A stretch of DNA of 64,000 nt from Cryobacterium tagatosivorans (lineage in GTDB: Bacteria > Actinomycetota > Actinomycetes > Actinomycetales > Microbacteriaceae), in NCBI RefSeq assembly GCF_004402215.1, contig NZ_SOEZ01000024.1, positions 1,679 to 65,678 of the forward strand. Reading direction: 5' to 3'. The translations under genes and the position numbers were made by a program. This document shows, in pieces, positions 1-8,677 of the stretch. Below the pieces are notes generated by a model. That model was not told the DNA's origin, made no database searches, and saw only the letters and a list, made by a program, of their open reading frames with translations. Position 1 is the first letter of the stretch. Each line of letters begins with the position of its first letter.

Positions 1-403
1 TGAGCCGGAGGAGTTCTTCAGCGAGGTTCCGCCAGGCGACCTGGCGTTCGGGCGGGAGCTCTGTCGTGAGGCTGAAACCGGCGACGGAGACCGCCGTGAT
101 CCGGCGACCCTGCGGTCCGGTGCCGAGTTCTTCGGCCAGCTGGCGCATGGATTCGCCGATCCTCCCCATAAAGCCGCCGGTGGCCGTCTCGGAGATCACG
201 GCCCATCCGCGTTCCCTGGCCATATCGTGGGCGGCACCGAGCATGACGGTCTTGCCGATGCCACGGGCACCGGTGAAGATGGTGAGGAGCCCCGGCGCCC
301 CTGAACCCAGGCGTAGGCCGTAGTCGAACTCGTCGAGAAGTCCTGCGCGGCCGATGATTTCCGGCGGTGTCGCGCCGGCTGAGGGCCGGAATGGGTTCTC
401 CAT
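1..403 (-). CDS. AAA-type ATP-binding protein, partial (N-terminus only)
   Basis: Reading the minus strand from the ATG at 403 gives an open frame to the window edge (134 codons). The N-terminus MENPFRPSAGATPPEIIGR is followed by a Walker A motif GARGIGKT at about residues 45-52. The 'NPFxPs.G..Pp.iiGR..ll..f' opening with an early P-loop is typical of actinobacterial orphan AAA ATPases of the ATPase/NB-ARC-like type. The Walker B and C-terminal part lie outside the window. A 9-bp repeat sits just upstream of the start. The class is well supported; a role cannot be assigned. Confidence 0.75.
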   Translation of the reverse strand, partial: MENPFRPSAGATPPEIIGRAGLLDEFDYGLRLGSGAPGLLTIFTGARGIGKTVMLGAAHDMARERGWAVISETATGGFMGRIGESMRQLAEELGTGPQGRRITAVSVAGFSLTTELPPERQVAWRNLAEELLRL

Positions 404-414
404 GGTGGATTCCT

Positions 415-469
415 TGTGAGTGGCTGTGAGTCTTGTGAGTCTTGTTGGATCTGTGAGTCTTGTGAGTCT
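415..469. repeat. Short tandem repeat, unit TGTGAGTCT
   Basis: Four exact copies of TGTGAGTCT are seen at 425-433, 434-442, 452-460 and 461-469, with a partial copy at 415-420. They lie directly upstream of the minus-strand ATPase start at 403, so they fall in its leader or promoter region. They may be slippage-derived or a binding-site array; nothing in the sequence decides between these. Confidence 0.7.
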
Positions 470-594
470 CGCCACCACCATACCTGCCCGCATCGGCTTT
501 CGTACCGATTACGGGCATCGGCCTGCGTACGCGGACTCTGTGCGGCTGGACACCGGCGGGATCGTCACTGGCCTGCGCGAGATCCTCGGCGGCG

Positions 595-781
595 CAACGC
601 TCGCCGGGCGGCCATGCGGGCCGGGCTGATCGACGAGTATGCGCTGGCCACCTATCCGGTCCTGGTGGGCGGCGGCACGCCGTTCTTCACCGCGCTGGAC
701 AGCTGGGTGAACCTGGACCTGGTGGAGACGCGGACGTTTCCCGGCGGCGTGGTCCTAACCAGGTACGAGACGAGGCGCTGA
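595..781 (+). pseudogene. C-terminal fragment of a RibD/dihydrofolate reductase-like protein
   Basis: The frame ending at the stop at 779-781 encodes RAGLIDEYALATYPVLVGGG followed by TPFF and, 26 residues on, GGVVLTRYE. This is the typical C-terminal third of actinobacterial 'dihydrofolate reductase family' (RibD C-terminal) proteins, where the phrase A-GLIDEY precedes the P-V-LG-G segment. No start codon or N-terminal NADPH-binding part is present in frame, and the upstream stretch has the tandem repeats instead. It is a truncated remnant, probably left by a rearrangement. Confidence 0.65.
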
Positions 782-1320
782 GCGCGATTCCTCCGAGCGG
801 TGGGGGGAAATAGATCCACCACCCGCGGCCCCACGTCGGTGGCCAGCAGGTGACCACATTCGCCGAGAGCTACGATTCCGCCGGGAAAACATCCATCCGG
901 TCACGACCTAAGCCATGAGCGGCCTGGGCAGCACTGAATAGGACTACGCAGTATCCTGCCGATCAGCGGTTATCGGTGGAAGACCCGCTGTCCGCGGAGA
1001 GGAAGTCAGAGACGCAATGCCAGCCGCCGAATCTTGGCTGCGCCGGATAGGACTCCTCGAAAAAGCATGGTGGAACGTTCGGATCGAGGCGGGAGAAGAA
1101 CGCTCCCACCCCGATCCGACCTTCCACCCGACAAGCATCACGGACGCCGCTCAAAAATGCGCACTTGACAAAGAGCACTACATATCAGCGGGAGGGGCGA
1201 TCTTCGAGGCCGGGTCACCCATCGCTGGTCGGGCCTTGCTCACGAATCTCTCCTGACGCGCGCGGGACAGTCAGCCAGAGTCTGGCTGGCCGCCGATGCG
1301 ACGTCCTAGGTAACCTACAG
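782..1320. other. Intergenic stretch, no gene recognised
   Basis: Short open frames occur on both strands (for example 1017-1256 plus), but none has a convincing ribosome binding site or a recognisable protein motif. I see no RNA gene and no strong hairpin. The region separates the RibD-like remnant from the glycerol facilitator gene, which ends at 1321. Confidence 0.4.
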
Positions 1321-2070
1321 TTACGTCGCGGCCGTGAAGACTATTGGCATGAACGAGGCCACGATACCGGCCACACCGCCGCCGGCCAGCGGGCCGATGA
1401 TAGGGATCCATGCGTAGGACCAGTCGCTTGAGCGTTTGCCTTCGATGGGAAGAATGGCGTGTGCGATGCGAGGGCCCAGGTCACGTGCGGGGTTGATGGC
1501 GTAGCCCGTTGGCCCACCCAGGGAAAGCCCGATGCCTACCACCAGAAGTGCCACCGCCAGCGGACCGAGGCCGGATGGAGTTCCGCCGAAGGTAAGAATG
1601 ACGAAGACCAGCACGAAGGTGCCGACGAACTCGGTGAGCAGGTTCCACCCGTTCGAGCGGATGGCTGGTCCCGTAGAGAATACAGCCAGCTTGTTGGCCG
1701 CCAGCGGCTCCGCATCGAAGTGCTGTTTGTAGGACAGCCAGCAGACCACAGCACCCAGGAATGCCCCGATGAATTCGCCTCCGAAGTAGGTGATCGTCGA
1801 AAGGAAATCGACCGGGATTCCGGGGACGAACTCCTTCGTGCCGTTCAAGACGAGTCCTAGCGTCACGGCCGGATTCAGGTGGGCGCCGGACAGCGCGGCG
1901 ACGTAGACGCCAGCGAAAACGGCGATGCCCCACCCCCACGTGATCATCAAAAACCCTCCGTTGCTACCCTTCGTTCCCTTCAACGCCACATTGGCGACCA
2001 CACCGCAGCCGAGCAACGTCAGCATCCCCGTACCGAATACTTCCGACAAAAAGACAATTCCAAGAGACAT
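1321..2070 (-). CDS. glpF: MIP-family channel, glycerol uptake facilitator
   Basis: The product (249 aa from the ATG at 2070) is a major intrinsic protein with six hydrophobic segments and both pore motifs: HLNPAV at about residues 65-70 and INPARD at about 192-197. The Asp after the second NPA-Arg is the residue that distinguishes glycerol facilitators from water-only aquaporins. I chose the start at 2070 because AAGGAA lies 6 nt upstream; an in-frame ATG five codons earlier (2085) is the alternative. It lies downstream of glycerol dehydrogenase in the same direction, so the two probably form a glycerol uptake and oxidation unit controlled by the palindrome at 3639-3653. Confidence 0.88.
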   Translation of the reverse strand: MSLGIVFLSEVFGTGMLTLLGCGVVANVALKGTKGSNGGFLMITWGWGIAVFAGVYVAALSGAHLNPAVTLGLVLNGTKEFVPGIPVDFLSTITYFGGEFIGAFLGAVVCWLSYKQHFDAEPLAANKLAVFSTGPAIRSNGWNLLTEFVGTFVLVFVILTFGGTPSGLGPLAVALLVVGIGLSLGGPTGYAINPARDLGPRIAHAILPIEGKRSSDWSYAWIPIIGPLAGGGVAGIVASFMPIVFTAAT

Positions 2071-2376
2071 CTTTGTTTCCTTCATTTTCTGAGGTCAGCC
2101 GACGTGATGGTCGGCCGTTGGCGACGAGCGAGTCGCGCCCGGGCTGCTCCCCGCCAGCCCTGCGGTGTCATGCCGGGTCCGACGTCCGGCTCCCGGCGGG
2201 AAAATTTTTGGGCAGTGGGAACCGCCGGTCGGCGATGAATATTAACGACCGATCGAATACAGCGACGATCACGGCCACGATCACGGCTTCGGCCGCTCAA
2301 CTCAAGCGGGCGACTACCGACCAATCAGGTCATCAGGGACTTCAGTCCGATTGCGGAGGAAAACCCCATGCACGCG

Positions 2377-3524
2377 TCAGTGCGCGGCCACGTATGGCTT
2401 CGGCGCAGGGAGGCCTGCTTCCTCGCGGACCCGGCGGGAGAAACGCTCTATTGATTTGAGGGCCGAAATCACATCGGCCGGCCGGACTTCGAAAGGCATC
2501 GCATGAATGGTCTCGCCTGTCGCCGTCGCTGCGTTGGCGACCAGTTCGAGCTCGTGGGTGTTCTCAACCGTCAGTCCAATTTCGGTGAGAGTAGTGGGCA
2601 GGCCCACCCGCGTAGTGAATTCGATGAAGTCACGGATGTCGCCGGTCGGTGCACCCTCCAGCACGAGCTGCGTGAGCGAACCGATGTTCACTTTCTGCCC
2701 GTGGGCCAGTCCGTGTGTTTGCGGTGCTGCCGTCAGTCCGTTGTGGATGGCGTGGGCTGCGGCCAGACCACCGGACTCGAATCCCAGGCCCGAGAGCAGG
2801 GTATTCGCCTCGATGACCTTCTCGACTGCCGGGGTGACAAGGTGGTCGCGTACTGCGTCGAGAGCCGGCAGTGCGTTCTCCCAGAGAATATCCCAGCTCA
2901 GTCGGGCCAGGGCAGTGCCGGTGAGGGTGGGAAGGCCCCCGGCCATGGTCAGCGAGTTGGATGCAGCGGTTGCCCGCGCCTCGAGCCATGTGGCCAAAGC
3001 GTCGCCGACACCCGCTGCGAGGAAGGCCGCCGGGGCGTTGGCAACAATCTGTGAGTCGACCAGGACGAGGTCCGGGTTGCGAGGAAAGAAGCGGTACTCC
3101 TCGAATGCACCATCTTCCGTGTAGACAACGGCCAACGCCGACGTCGGCGCATCCGTTGAAGCGACCGTGGGTACGGTGACCCATCGGATACCCGCGAGAA
3201 ACCCGGATGCTTTGACAGCATCAATCGTGCTTCCGCCGCCTACGGCGACCACGACGTCCGCGCGCTCTTGATCACTTCGACGAGGCGATCGATCTCTTTT
3301 GCTGAGGGGACTCCGCGGAACGTCTCCCGGGTGACGGGCAGCCCGACCGCCTTCAGGGACGAAATTACGTCATGTCCCACGAAACCCCAGACGGCGTCGT
3401 CGGCAACGATCAGGGGTGTGCTTCCGATGGGCGCGAGGAACTCTCCCAAACGAGCGATGGCTCCCGGCCCCTGGACGTAGCGACCGGGGCTGATGACTGT
3501 GCGGATGGGACTTCTTGCAGGCAT
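2377..3524 (-). pseudogene. gldA: Glycerol dehydrogenase, frameshifted
   Basis: Two adjoining minus-strand frames together make one iron-type (group III) glycerol dehydrogenase. The N-terminal part (3524-3240, starting MPARSPIRTVISPGRYVQGP) ends abnormally after VIKSARTSWSP. The next frame resumes as ADVVVAVGGGSTIDA, the NAD-binding GGGS motif. The C-terminal part holds the usual metal ligands: GVGDALAT, AHAIHNG and HGLAHGQK. A one-base loss near 3250-3270 explains the break. The combined length (about 370 aa) is normal for the family. It is either a recent inactivating mutation or a sequencing error; everything else in the gene looks intact. Confidence 0.82.
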
Positions 3525-3638
3525 GGGGTACTCCTTGACGTCATTGTCGATGCGGGCCGGATGGCCTCCCGGAGCTCATTTCCCGCGCCCCGGTGGTTTG
3601 AGAATATTGCGCCGGTGGCGAGCCTGATGACGGTGACT

Positions 3639-3653
3639 GTCTCAAAATGAGAC
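3639..3653. promoter_or_regulatory. Palindromic operator GTCTCA-N3-TGAGAC upstream of gldA
   Basis: GTCTCAAAATGAGAC is a 6-3-6 perfect palindrome located 115 bp upstream of the glycerol dehydrogenase start and just beyond the 3' end of the regulator gene. A near-identical copy lies at 5254-5268 upstream of the regulator and the amidohydrolase operon. Two copies flanking one regulator strongly suggest its binding site; binding itself is inferred. Confidence 0.7.
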
Positions 3654-3679
3654 GCGCACCGCAGGTCAGTGAGATTGCG

Positions 3680-5188
3680 CTACTTGGGCGAGACTATTTC
3701 GAGTCTGGCCATCCGCCGGTAGATTGTCGCCCTGCTGAGACCCAGCTCTGCGGCGGCGGCGCCAACGGTGATGCCGGGGCGTAAGAGGCATCGGATGATC
3801 TCGTCGCGCTCAATGGACTCCATCCGCGTGAGGTGCCGGCCGCGGGGCCCGATAAGTGCGGATGGCAGGTGCCGCACGTCGATGGTGTCCGTGCGCAGCG
3901 CTGCCGTGTGGACAATCCGAAAGAGCTCGTCGATGTTGTCGGGCCAGTCGTAGGCGGTCAACACGCGCTCCGCAGCCGGGGTGAAATCGACTTCGCGAAG
4001 GCGGGTCTGCCGGGCCGCATAGCGGGCCAGCGACAGGATGTCGGCGCCGCCGCGCTCACGCAGGGCCGGGACCGGCACCACTGTCTCAACTAGGGCGGCG
4101 AGTGGCTGGGGAATCGCATCGAACTCTTCAGCGGTGACTGCCCAGACAAGGACCGGAGGGGTCCCCGCCGTGGACACCGGCCGCGACTGCAGGGCGCCCA
4201 GTGCATGGGCCTGCAGTTCCTGCGCTGCCCACGCCGGCAGGCGGTCGACGTTCTCGACGATGACAGCGGTTTCGGGTTTTGACAGCTCTGGCACCCACAA
4301 CGACAGCCAGGCGTCGACATCCTCGGGTGCGGGAGCGGCGGCGCACAGGATGCGGCTCGTCGGGTGGACTTGACGCAGGGCCTGCCCCAGAAGTGTGGCT
4401 CGCCCGGTGCCGTGCTCGCCGACTGCGGCGAGCACCCGGCCCGCTGCCAGCGCATGGACCGCCTGAATAAGAGCCCCTGTCCACATCGAGGAAAGGTCCC
4501 GAAGTGTCCCCGAACCCGGTTCCAGGCCGCCGCGCTGCACCCGGAAGACCCCGCCCCGGGCTTCCGGTTTGACCGTCCGTCCCTGTGACCGGGCGAGCAT
4601 GAGCGCCGAGGTGTTGCTCGCCGCCGATTGCGCCAGCGCCAGCAGGAGTTCCGGTGACGAACGCGACCAGGTCGTAATGTTCACACTGCCTTCGAGCCGG
4701 CCGCTGCGGAGGTCGAGCACCGGGACAGCGGCACACGTGTAGGTGCGCAGGCTTGCCGTGTAGTGCTCTTCGGCTCGTACCAGACTGGCGGTCCGGTCCG
4801 CCAAGGCAAGTCCCATTCCGTTCGTTCCGGCCACGCGTTCAGAAAACGCGAAGCCCGGCGCCAGGTGCACCTTGTCGAGTGCCCGCAGCAGCGAGGTGTC
4901 GCCACTGAATCGGTTGAGGACAAGCCCGTCGGCGTCGGTGAGCATCAAGCTCACAGGCTCGTTGGCGAGAATCCCATGAAGGCCGCTGAGCACATCCTGT
5001 CCGCACTGGAAGAACAGCGAGTCGGTCGCGACCGAACCGGCCCATACAGGGTCCACGGTCTCGGCCGAGACGCCATAGTCCTCACTGCGTTGCCAGGACG
5101 CTTGAACTCGCTTGGCCGCACTGACGACCTGACCGTCGTGCGGCCCGCGCATTGGCGTCGGGAGCCCTATGTCCAGGTTCGGCGCCAT
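3680..5188 (-). CDS. AcoR/MimR-like GAF-Fis transcriptional regulator
   Basis: The product is 502 aa from the ATG at 5188, which is preceded by a full Shine-Dalgarno AAGGAGGT; longer in-frame extensions overlap the divergent operon and are not used. It has an N-terminal GAF-like sensor region (about residues 60-200), a degenerate NtrC-type AAA region (PALRERGGADILSLARY) and a C-terminal Fis helix-turn-helix (AAAELGLSRATIYRRM). The sigma-54 contact motif GAFTGA is not seen, as is usual in actinobacterial AcoR/MimR relatives, so it probably acts with sigma-70-type polymerase. In mycobacteria such regulators activate propane monooxygenase or acetoin genes. It sits between two operons and two identical palindromes, so it probably controls both. 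Confidence 0.8.
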   Translation of the reverse strand: MAPNLDIGLPTPMRGPHDGQVVSAAKRVQASWQRSEDYGVSAETVDPVWAGSVATDSLFFQCGQDVLSGLHGILANEPVSLMLTDADGLVLNRFSGDTSLLRALDKVHLAPGFAFSERVAGTNGMGLALADRTASLVRAEEHYTASLRTYTCAAVPVLDLRSGRLEGSVNITTWSRSSPELLLALAQSAASNTSALMLARSQGRTVKPEARGGVFRVQRGGLEPGSGTLRDLSSMWTGALIQAVHALAAGRVLAAVGEHGTGRATLLGQALRQVHPTSRILCAAAPAPEDVDAWLSLWVPELSKPETAVIVENVDRLPAWAAQELQAHALGALQSRPVSTAGTPPVLVWAVTAEEFDAIPQPLAALVETVVPVPALRERGGADILSLARYAARQTRLREVDFTPAAERVLTAYDWPDNIDELFRIVHTAALRTDTIDVRHLPSALIGPRGRHLTRMESIERDEIIRCLLRPGITVGAAAAELGLSRATIYRRMARLEIVSPK

Positions 5189-5253
5189 CGCCGACCTCCT
5201 TGTCTCGGTACATCGAGAGTAGCCCTCCTGTGCCGGAGGCGTCGCCGTTGTCC

Positions 5254-5268
5254 GTCTCAAAGTGAGAC
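5254..5268. promoter_or_regulatory. Palindromic operator GTCTCA-N3-TGAGAC in the divergent promoter
   Basis: GTCTCAAAGTGAGAC is a 6-3-6 palindrome in the 162-bp gap between the regulator start (5188) and the amidohydrolase start (5351). It differs from the copy at 3639-3653 only in one spacer base. Its position suits both activation of the catabolic operon and autoregulation. Confidence 0.72.
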
Positions 5269-5350
5269 ACGCGGCACAGGTCGACATGTCCTGCGTCTGC
5301 CTACTGTCGATGTTGTCGCGACTAAGGCAGTCGCGAGAAGGAGACAACGC

Positions 5351-6397
5351 ATGTATACCAAAGATGGCGAAAGTTACTTCATTGTCGACGCCCACATCGC
5401 CCTGTGGGACGCTCGGCCGGAGAATCAACGCAATATCCACGGCAAGCAATTCATTGACTGCTTCTACGACTACCACCGCAACCTCTCTCCCCAGGAGGAG
5501 GTGTGGACCTACGAGGAGTACCTCTACCAGGGCGGTCAGCGCCTCATGAAGGACATCTTCGACGACGGATACGTGGATCACGCGATCTTCCAGCCGGCCC
5601 ATCTCGGCGAATTCTACAAGAGCGGCTTCGGACAGACCAAGGAGGCCTATGACCTCGCCGCAGCCAATCCCGACAAGCTCACCTACAACCACAACTTCGA
5701 TCCCCGCGATGGAGAGGCCGGCCTCGACCGGCTACGCGCAGACCACGAAAAGATGGGCTTCAAGGGCGTCAAGCTCTACACAGCGGAGTGGAACGGCGCC
5801 TCGCGCGGTTACAAGCTTTCGGACCCATGGGCCTACCGCTACTTCGAGGAATGCCGCACGCTTGGCATCAAGAACATTCACGTCCATAAGGGTCCGACGA
5901 TCCGCCCGCTCGACCGCGACGCTTTCGACGTCGCCGACATCGACCACGCAGCCACCGACTTCACCGATCTCAATTTCGTGGTCGAGCACGTCGGACTGCC
6001 GCGACTCGAAGACTTCTGCTGGATCGCCACGCAGGAGCCCAACGTCCATGGCGGACTGGCTGTCGCGATGCCCTTCATGCACACACGGCCGCGCTACTTC
6101 GCCCAGATCATCGGTGAACTCCTGTACTGGGTGGGTGAGGACCGCCTCCAGTTCTCCAGCGACTACGCCCTGTGGACACCACGCTGGCTGATCGAGCGCT
6201 TCGTCGACTTCCAGATCCCGGAGGACATGACGGAGTACGGCCCGATCACCACCGACCAGAAGAAGAAGATCCTCGGACTCAACGCGGCGAAGATGTACGA
6301 CATCCCCGTCCCCGCCGAGCTCCAACTGCCACGCGCGGCAGAACCGGAGACCGGACCCCGTGAACCAGAGCGGGTGGACCTGGCAGGCGCCCTGTGA
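5351..6397 (+). CDS. Amidohydrolase family protein (Amidohydro_2), monooxygenase-cluster type
   Basis: The product is 348 aa, starting at the ATG at 5351 with AGAAGGAG about 10 nt upstream. Recognisable features are VDAHIALWDARPENQ near the N-terminus, HVHKGP in the middle, VVEHVGLPRLEDFCW, and a C-terminal FSSDYALWTPRW with the late Asp. These fit a TIM-barrel metal-dependent hydrolase of the Amidohydro_2 family. From recall, this subtype is the one found next to DUF59 and alcohol dehydrogenase genes in binuclear-iron propane/acetone monooxygenase operons of Mycobacterium, Rhodococcus and Gordonia. Its reaction in those operons is not settled. It overlaps the next gene by 4 bp. Confidence 0.8.
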   Translation: MYTKDGESYFIVDAHIALWDARPENQRNIHGKQFIDCFYDYHRNLSPQEEVWTYEEYLYQGGQRLMKDIFDDGYVDHAIFQPAHLGEFYKSGFGQTKEAYDLAAANPDKLTYNHNFDPRDGEAGLDRLRADHEKMGFKGVKLYTAEWNGASRGYKLSDPWAYRYFEECRTLGIKNIHVHKGPTIRPLDRDAFDVADIDHAATDFTDLNFVVEHVGLPRLEDFCWIATQEPNVHGGLAVAMPFMHTRPRYFAQIIGELLYWVGEDRLQFSSDYALWTPRWLIERFVDFQIPEDMTEYGPITTDQKKKILGLNAAKMYDIPVPAELQLPRAAEPETGPREPERVDLAGAL

Positions 6398-7203
6398 TCG
6401 TCACGCTTTCCGAGCCGGAAATCAGGGTTTCCGGGGCGTTGGGGGAGGAGGACGTCCGTCGTGCATTGGACGCCGTCGTCGATCCCGAACTGGACGAGCC
6501 GATCACCGACCTCGGGTTCGTCCGGTCGGTTACCGTCACAGCGGATGCGGAAGGGGCGCAGGCCGTCATCCATCTGCGCTTGCCCACCTCGTTCTGCTCG
6601 CCGAACTTCGCCTACCTGATGGCCTCCGATGCCAAGGATGCCGTCGCGGCGCTGAAGGGAATGGCGAAGGTGGTCGTCGAACTCGACGATCACCACGACT
6701 CCGAGATCATCAACGTGGGCCTCGCGGCTGACGCCGGCTACCGAGGGACCTTCCGGCACGAGGCCGAGGAGTCTCTTGACGAGCTGCGGTGGACGTTCCG
6801 CCGAAAAGCGCACACCGCAGCGATGGAACGTTGCCTCAGCGACCTGCTGCGCTCCGACCCCTCGCTCGCCGAGACGGCCGTAGGCACGGTACGGCTGCGC
6901 GAACTGCCGCCCGCGAAGCACACTGATTCGCTGTTGCGTCGGCGGGCAGTCCTCGGACTGCCCGAGGGCCCCGACGCCGTCGTCCTCGTCGACCACGAGG
7001 GCCACCCCTACGCACCCGAGGACGTGCCGATGGCACTGCGGCGTGCGCGCTCGACGCGCGTATCCATCGACGGGAATGCGCACTTCTGCCGCGGTCTGCT
7101 GCGCACCCGCTACGCCGAAGCCGAAGCCGACCAGGCTTACCGGCCCGAGGCGGCCGAACATCACCAGCTACTTCCGATCACAGTCAAGGAGATCCACCCA
7201 TGA
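6394..7203 (+). CDS. DUF59 (MIP18-like) iron-sulfur assembly-type protein
   Basis: The product is 269 aa with a GTG start overlapping the upstream TGA (GTGA). The N-terminal part (about residues 17-110) is a DUF59/MIP18 domain with DPELDEPITDLGFVRSV and the cysteine in the segment SFCSPNFAYLM. The remaining C-terminal half is specific to versions linked to monooxygenase clusters and has no motif I can name. DUF59 proteins elsewhere help mature Fe-S or metal enzymes. Here the strict coupling to the amidohydrolase and dehydrogenase suggests a maturation role for a partner enzyme, but that partner monooxygenase is not in the window. Confidence 0.78.
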   Translation: MIVTLSEPEIRVSGALGEEDVRRALDAVVDPELDEPITDLGFVRSVTVTADAEGAQAVIHLRLPTSFCSPNFAYLMASDAKDAVAALKGMAKVVVELDDHHDSEIINVGLAADAGYRGTFRHEAEESLDELRWTFRRKAHTAAMERCLSDLLRSDPSLAETAVGTVRLRELPPAKHTDSLLRRRAVLGLPEGPDAVVLVDHEGHPYAPEDVPMALRRARSTRVSIDGNAHFCRGLLRTRYAEAEADQAYRPEAAEHHQLLPITVKEIHP

Positions 7204-8234
7204 GGACCATGCGAGCCGTCCAGGTCGTCGGTTACCACGAAGACCTGCAGATGACAGAGGCCCCCATCCCCGAAGTGACCGGCCCGTGGGATGTCCTCGT
7301 CAAGATCGGGGGAGCCGGCGTGTGCCGCACCGACTTGCACATCCTCGAGGGCCAGTGGGCAGAGAAATCACAGGTCCAGCTGCCGTACACGATCGGCCAC
7401 GAGAACGCCGGCTGGGTGCACGCCATCGGCAGCGCCGTCACCAACGTGAAAGAAGGCGACAAGGTCATCCTCCATCCCCTCGTCACGTGCGGGCTGTGCC
7501 GGGCCTGCCGGTCGGGCGATGACGTGCACTGCGAGGAGAGCAAATTTCCCGGCATCGACTCCAACGGCGGCTACGCCGAGTACCTCTGCACGTCCGCGCG
7601 CTCCGTCGTCAAAATCGACGACTCGCTGGAACCGGCGGACGTCGCTGCCCTGGCGGATGCCGGCCTCACCGCCTATCACGCGGCGGCCAAGGCAGCCAAA
7701 CGGCTGACCTCGCGCGATACCTGCGTCGTTGTGGGCGCAGGAGGCCTGGGCCACATCGGGATCCAGGTGCTTAAGGCGCTCACCCCCGCCCGTATCATCG
7801 TCGTCGACCGCAACCAGGCTGCCCTCGACCTGGCCAAGTCGATCGGGGCCGACGCCGGTGTCATCTCTGATGGGACGCAGGTCACACACGTACTTGAGCT
7901 TACCGAGGGCCGGGGCGCCGAAGCCCTCATCGACTTCGTCGGTGAGGGCGGCGCAACAGCCGACGGCGTTGCGATGCTGCGCCGGGCAGGGGATTACTAC
8001 GTGGTCGGTTACGGCGAGAACATCAACGTACCCACGATCGACATCGTGTCGGCGGAAATTAACATCATCGGTAATCTCGTCGGTTCCTACAACGACCTGC
8101 AGGACCTCATGGCCCTCGCCGCGCGCGGCGCCGTCAAGCTCCACACACAAAAATATGCGCTCAGCGACTTCCAGCAGGCAATCAGCGACCTCGACGCCGG
8201 CAAGGTCCGCGGACGCGCCATCCTGGTACCGTGA
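7200..8234 (+). CDS. adh: Zinc-dependent NAD(P) alcohol dehydrogenase
   Basis: The product is a 344-aa medium-chain dehydrogenase. Catalytic zinc ligands are visible as Cys42 (GVCRTDLH), His67-Glu68 (GHENAG) and probably Asp153 (ADAGLTAYH). Structural zinc cysteines are at 97, 100, 103 and 111. The Rossmann motif GAGGLG is at about 179-184. The start overlaps the DUF59 gene by 4 bp and has GGAG upstream. In propane/propan-2-ol pathways this position is taken by a secondary alcohol dehydrogenase; with a glycerol facilitator and dehydrogenase nearby, small alcohols or polyols are likely substrates. Confidence 0.88.
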   Translation: MRTMRAVQVVGYHEDLQMTEAPIPEVTGPWDVLVKIGGAGVCRTDLHILEGQWAEKSQVQLPYTIGHENAGWVHAIGSAVTNVKEGDKVILHPLVTCGLCRACRSGDDVHCEESKFPGIDSNGGYAEYLCTSARSVVKIDDSLEPADVAALADAGLTAYHAAAKAAKRLTSRDTCVVVGAGGLGHIGIQVLKALTPARIIVVDRNQAALDLAKSIGADAGVISDGTQVTHVLELTEGRGAEALIDFVGEGGATADGVAMLRRAGDYYVVGYGENINVPTIDIVSAEINIIGNLVGSYNDLQDLMALAARGAVKLHTQKYALSDFQQAISDLDAGKVRGRAILVP

Positions 8235-8306
8235 TGGACTCACCGCCCGATGCGTAGGCGGGCGCGCCCCTGGCGAACCCGCCGAGACCCGCCCACCATT
8301 GATCGT

Positions 8307-8413
8307 GTCTCGACTGGCTCGACAACCGGTCGAGACCGCCGCGGGCACGACTGGGCCTCATCTCTGGGACGGCCGCGGTCCCCGGAATTGCGGTCTCGAC
8401 GAGCTCGACCAGC
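8307..8413. repeat. Imperfect inverted repeat, intergenic GTCTCGAC/GTCGAGAC element
   Basis: The motif GTCTCGAC at 8307-8314 faces GGTCGAGACC at 8328-8337, and a second copy CGGTCTCGACGAGCTCGACC follows at 8391-8410. Elements built on 'GTCTCGACAAGCTCGACC' are familiar dispersed intergenic repeats in Microbacteriaceae genomes (recall, not searched). This one follows the alcohol dehydrogenase stop and could act as a bidirectional transcription end. The rest of 8235-8677 holds only a short frame at 8554 with a good ribosome binding site, which runs into the sulfatase gene on the opposite strand. Confidence 0.55.
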
Positions 8414-8677
8414 AACGCCCCGCGGGGAGCCACACCACTCACGGGGACGCAACTGTGAGCAGGCGCTCCGGCAAGGAGCCGAACAAACAGCACAGGTACC
8501 CTCTGATCATCTGAGACGAGGGCCACCGATCGTCGAATGCTAGAGGAGCGACCATGCGACACGATTACATGATTAGTGCCCCCGATCGGAACCCTAGACA
8601 AACTGCGACTTCAGAATCACGTTCGTTGAACGACGATTCAGGGCAACCTGACCCACGGGACCTAGAACTAGTCGCCC

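Noticed and set aside
1017-1256. Possible 79-aa plus-strand gene
   Set aside because: No ribosome binding site, no motif, and the minus strand is also open; not supportable.
4763-5350. Long plus-strand N-terminal extension of the amidohydrolase frame
   Set aside because: It overlaps the regulator gene on the other strand; the ATG at 5351 has a proper ribosome binding site and matches the family N-terminus.
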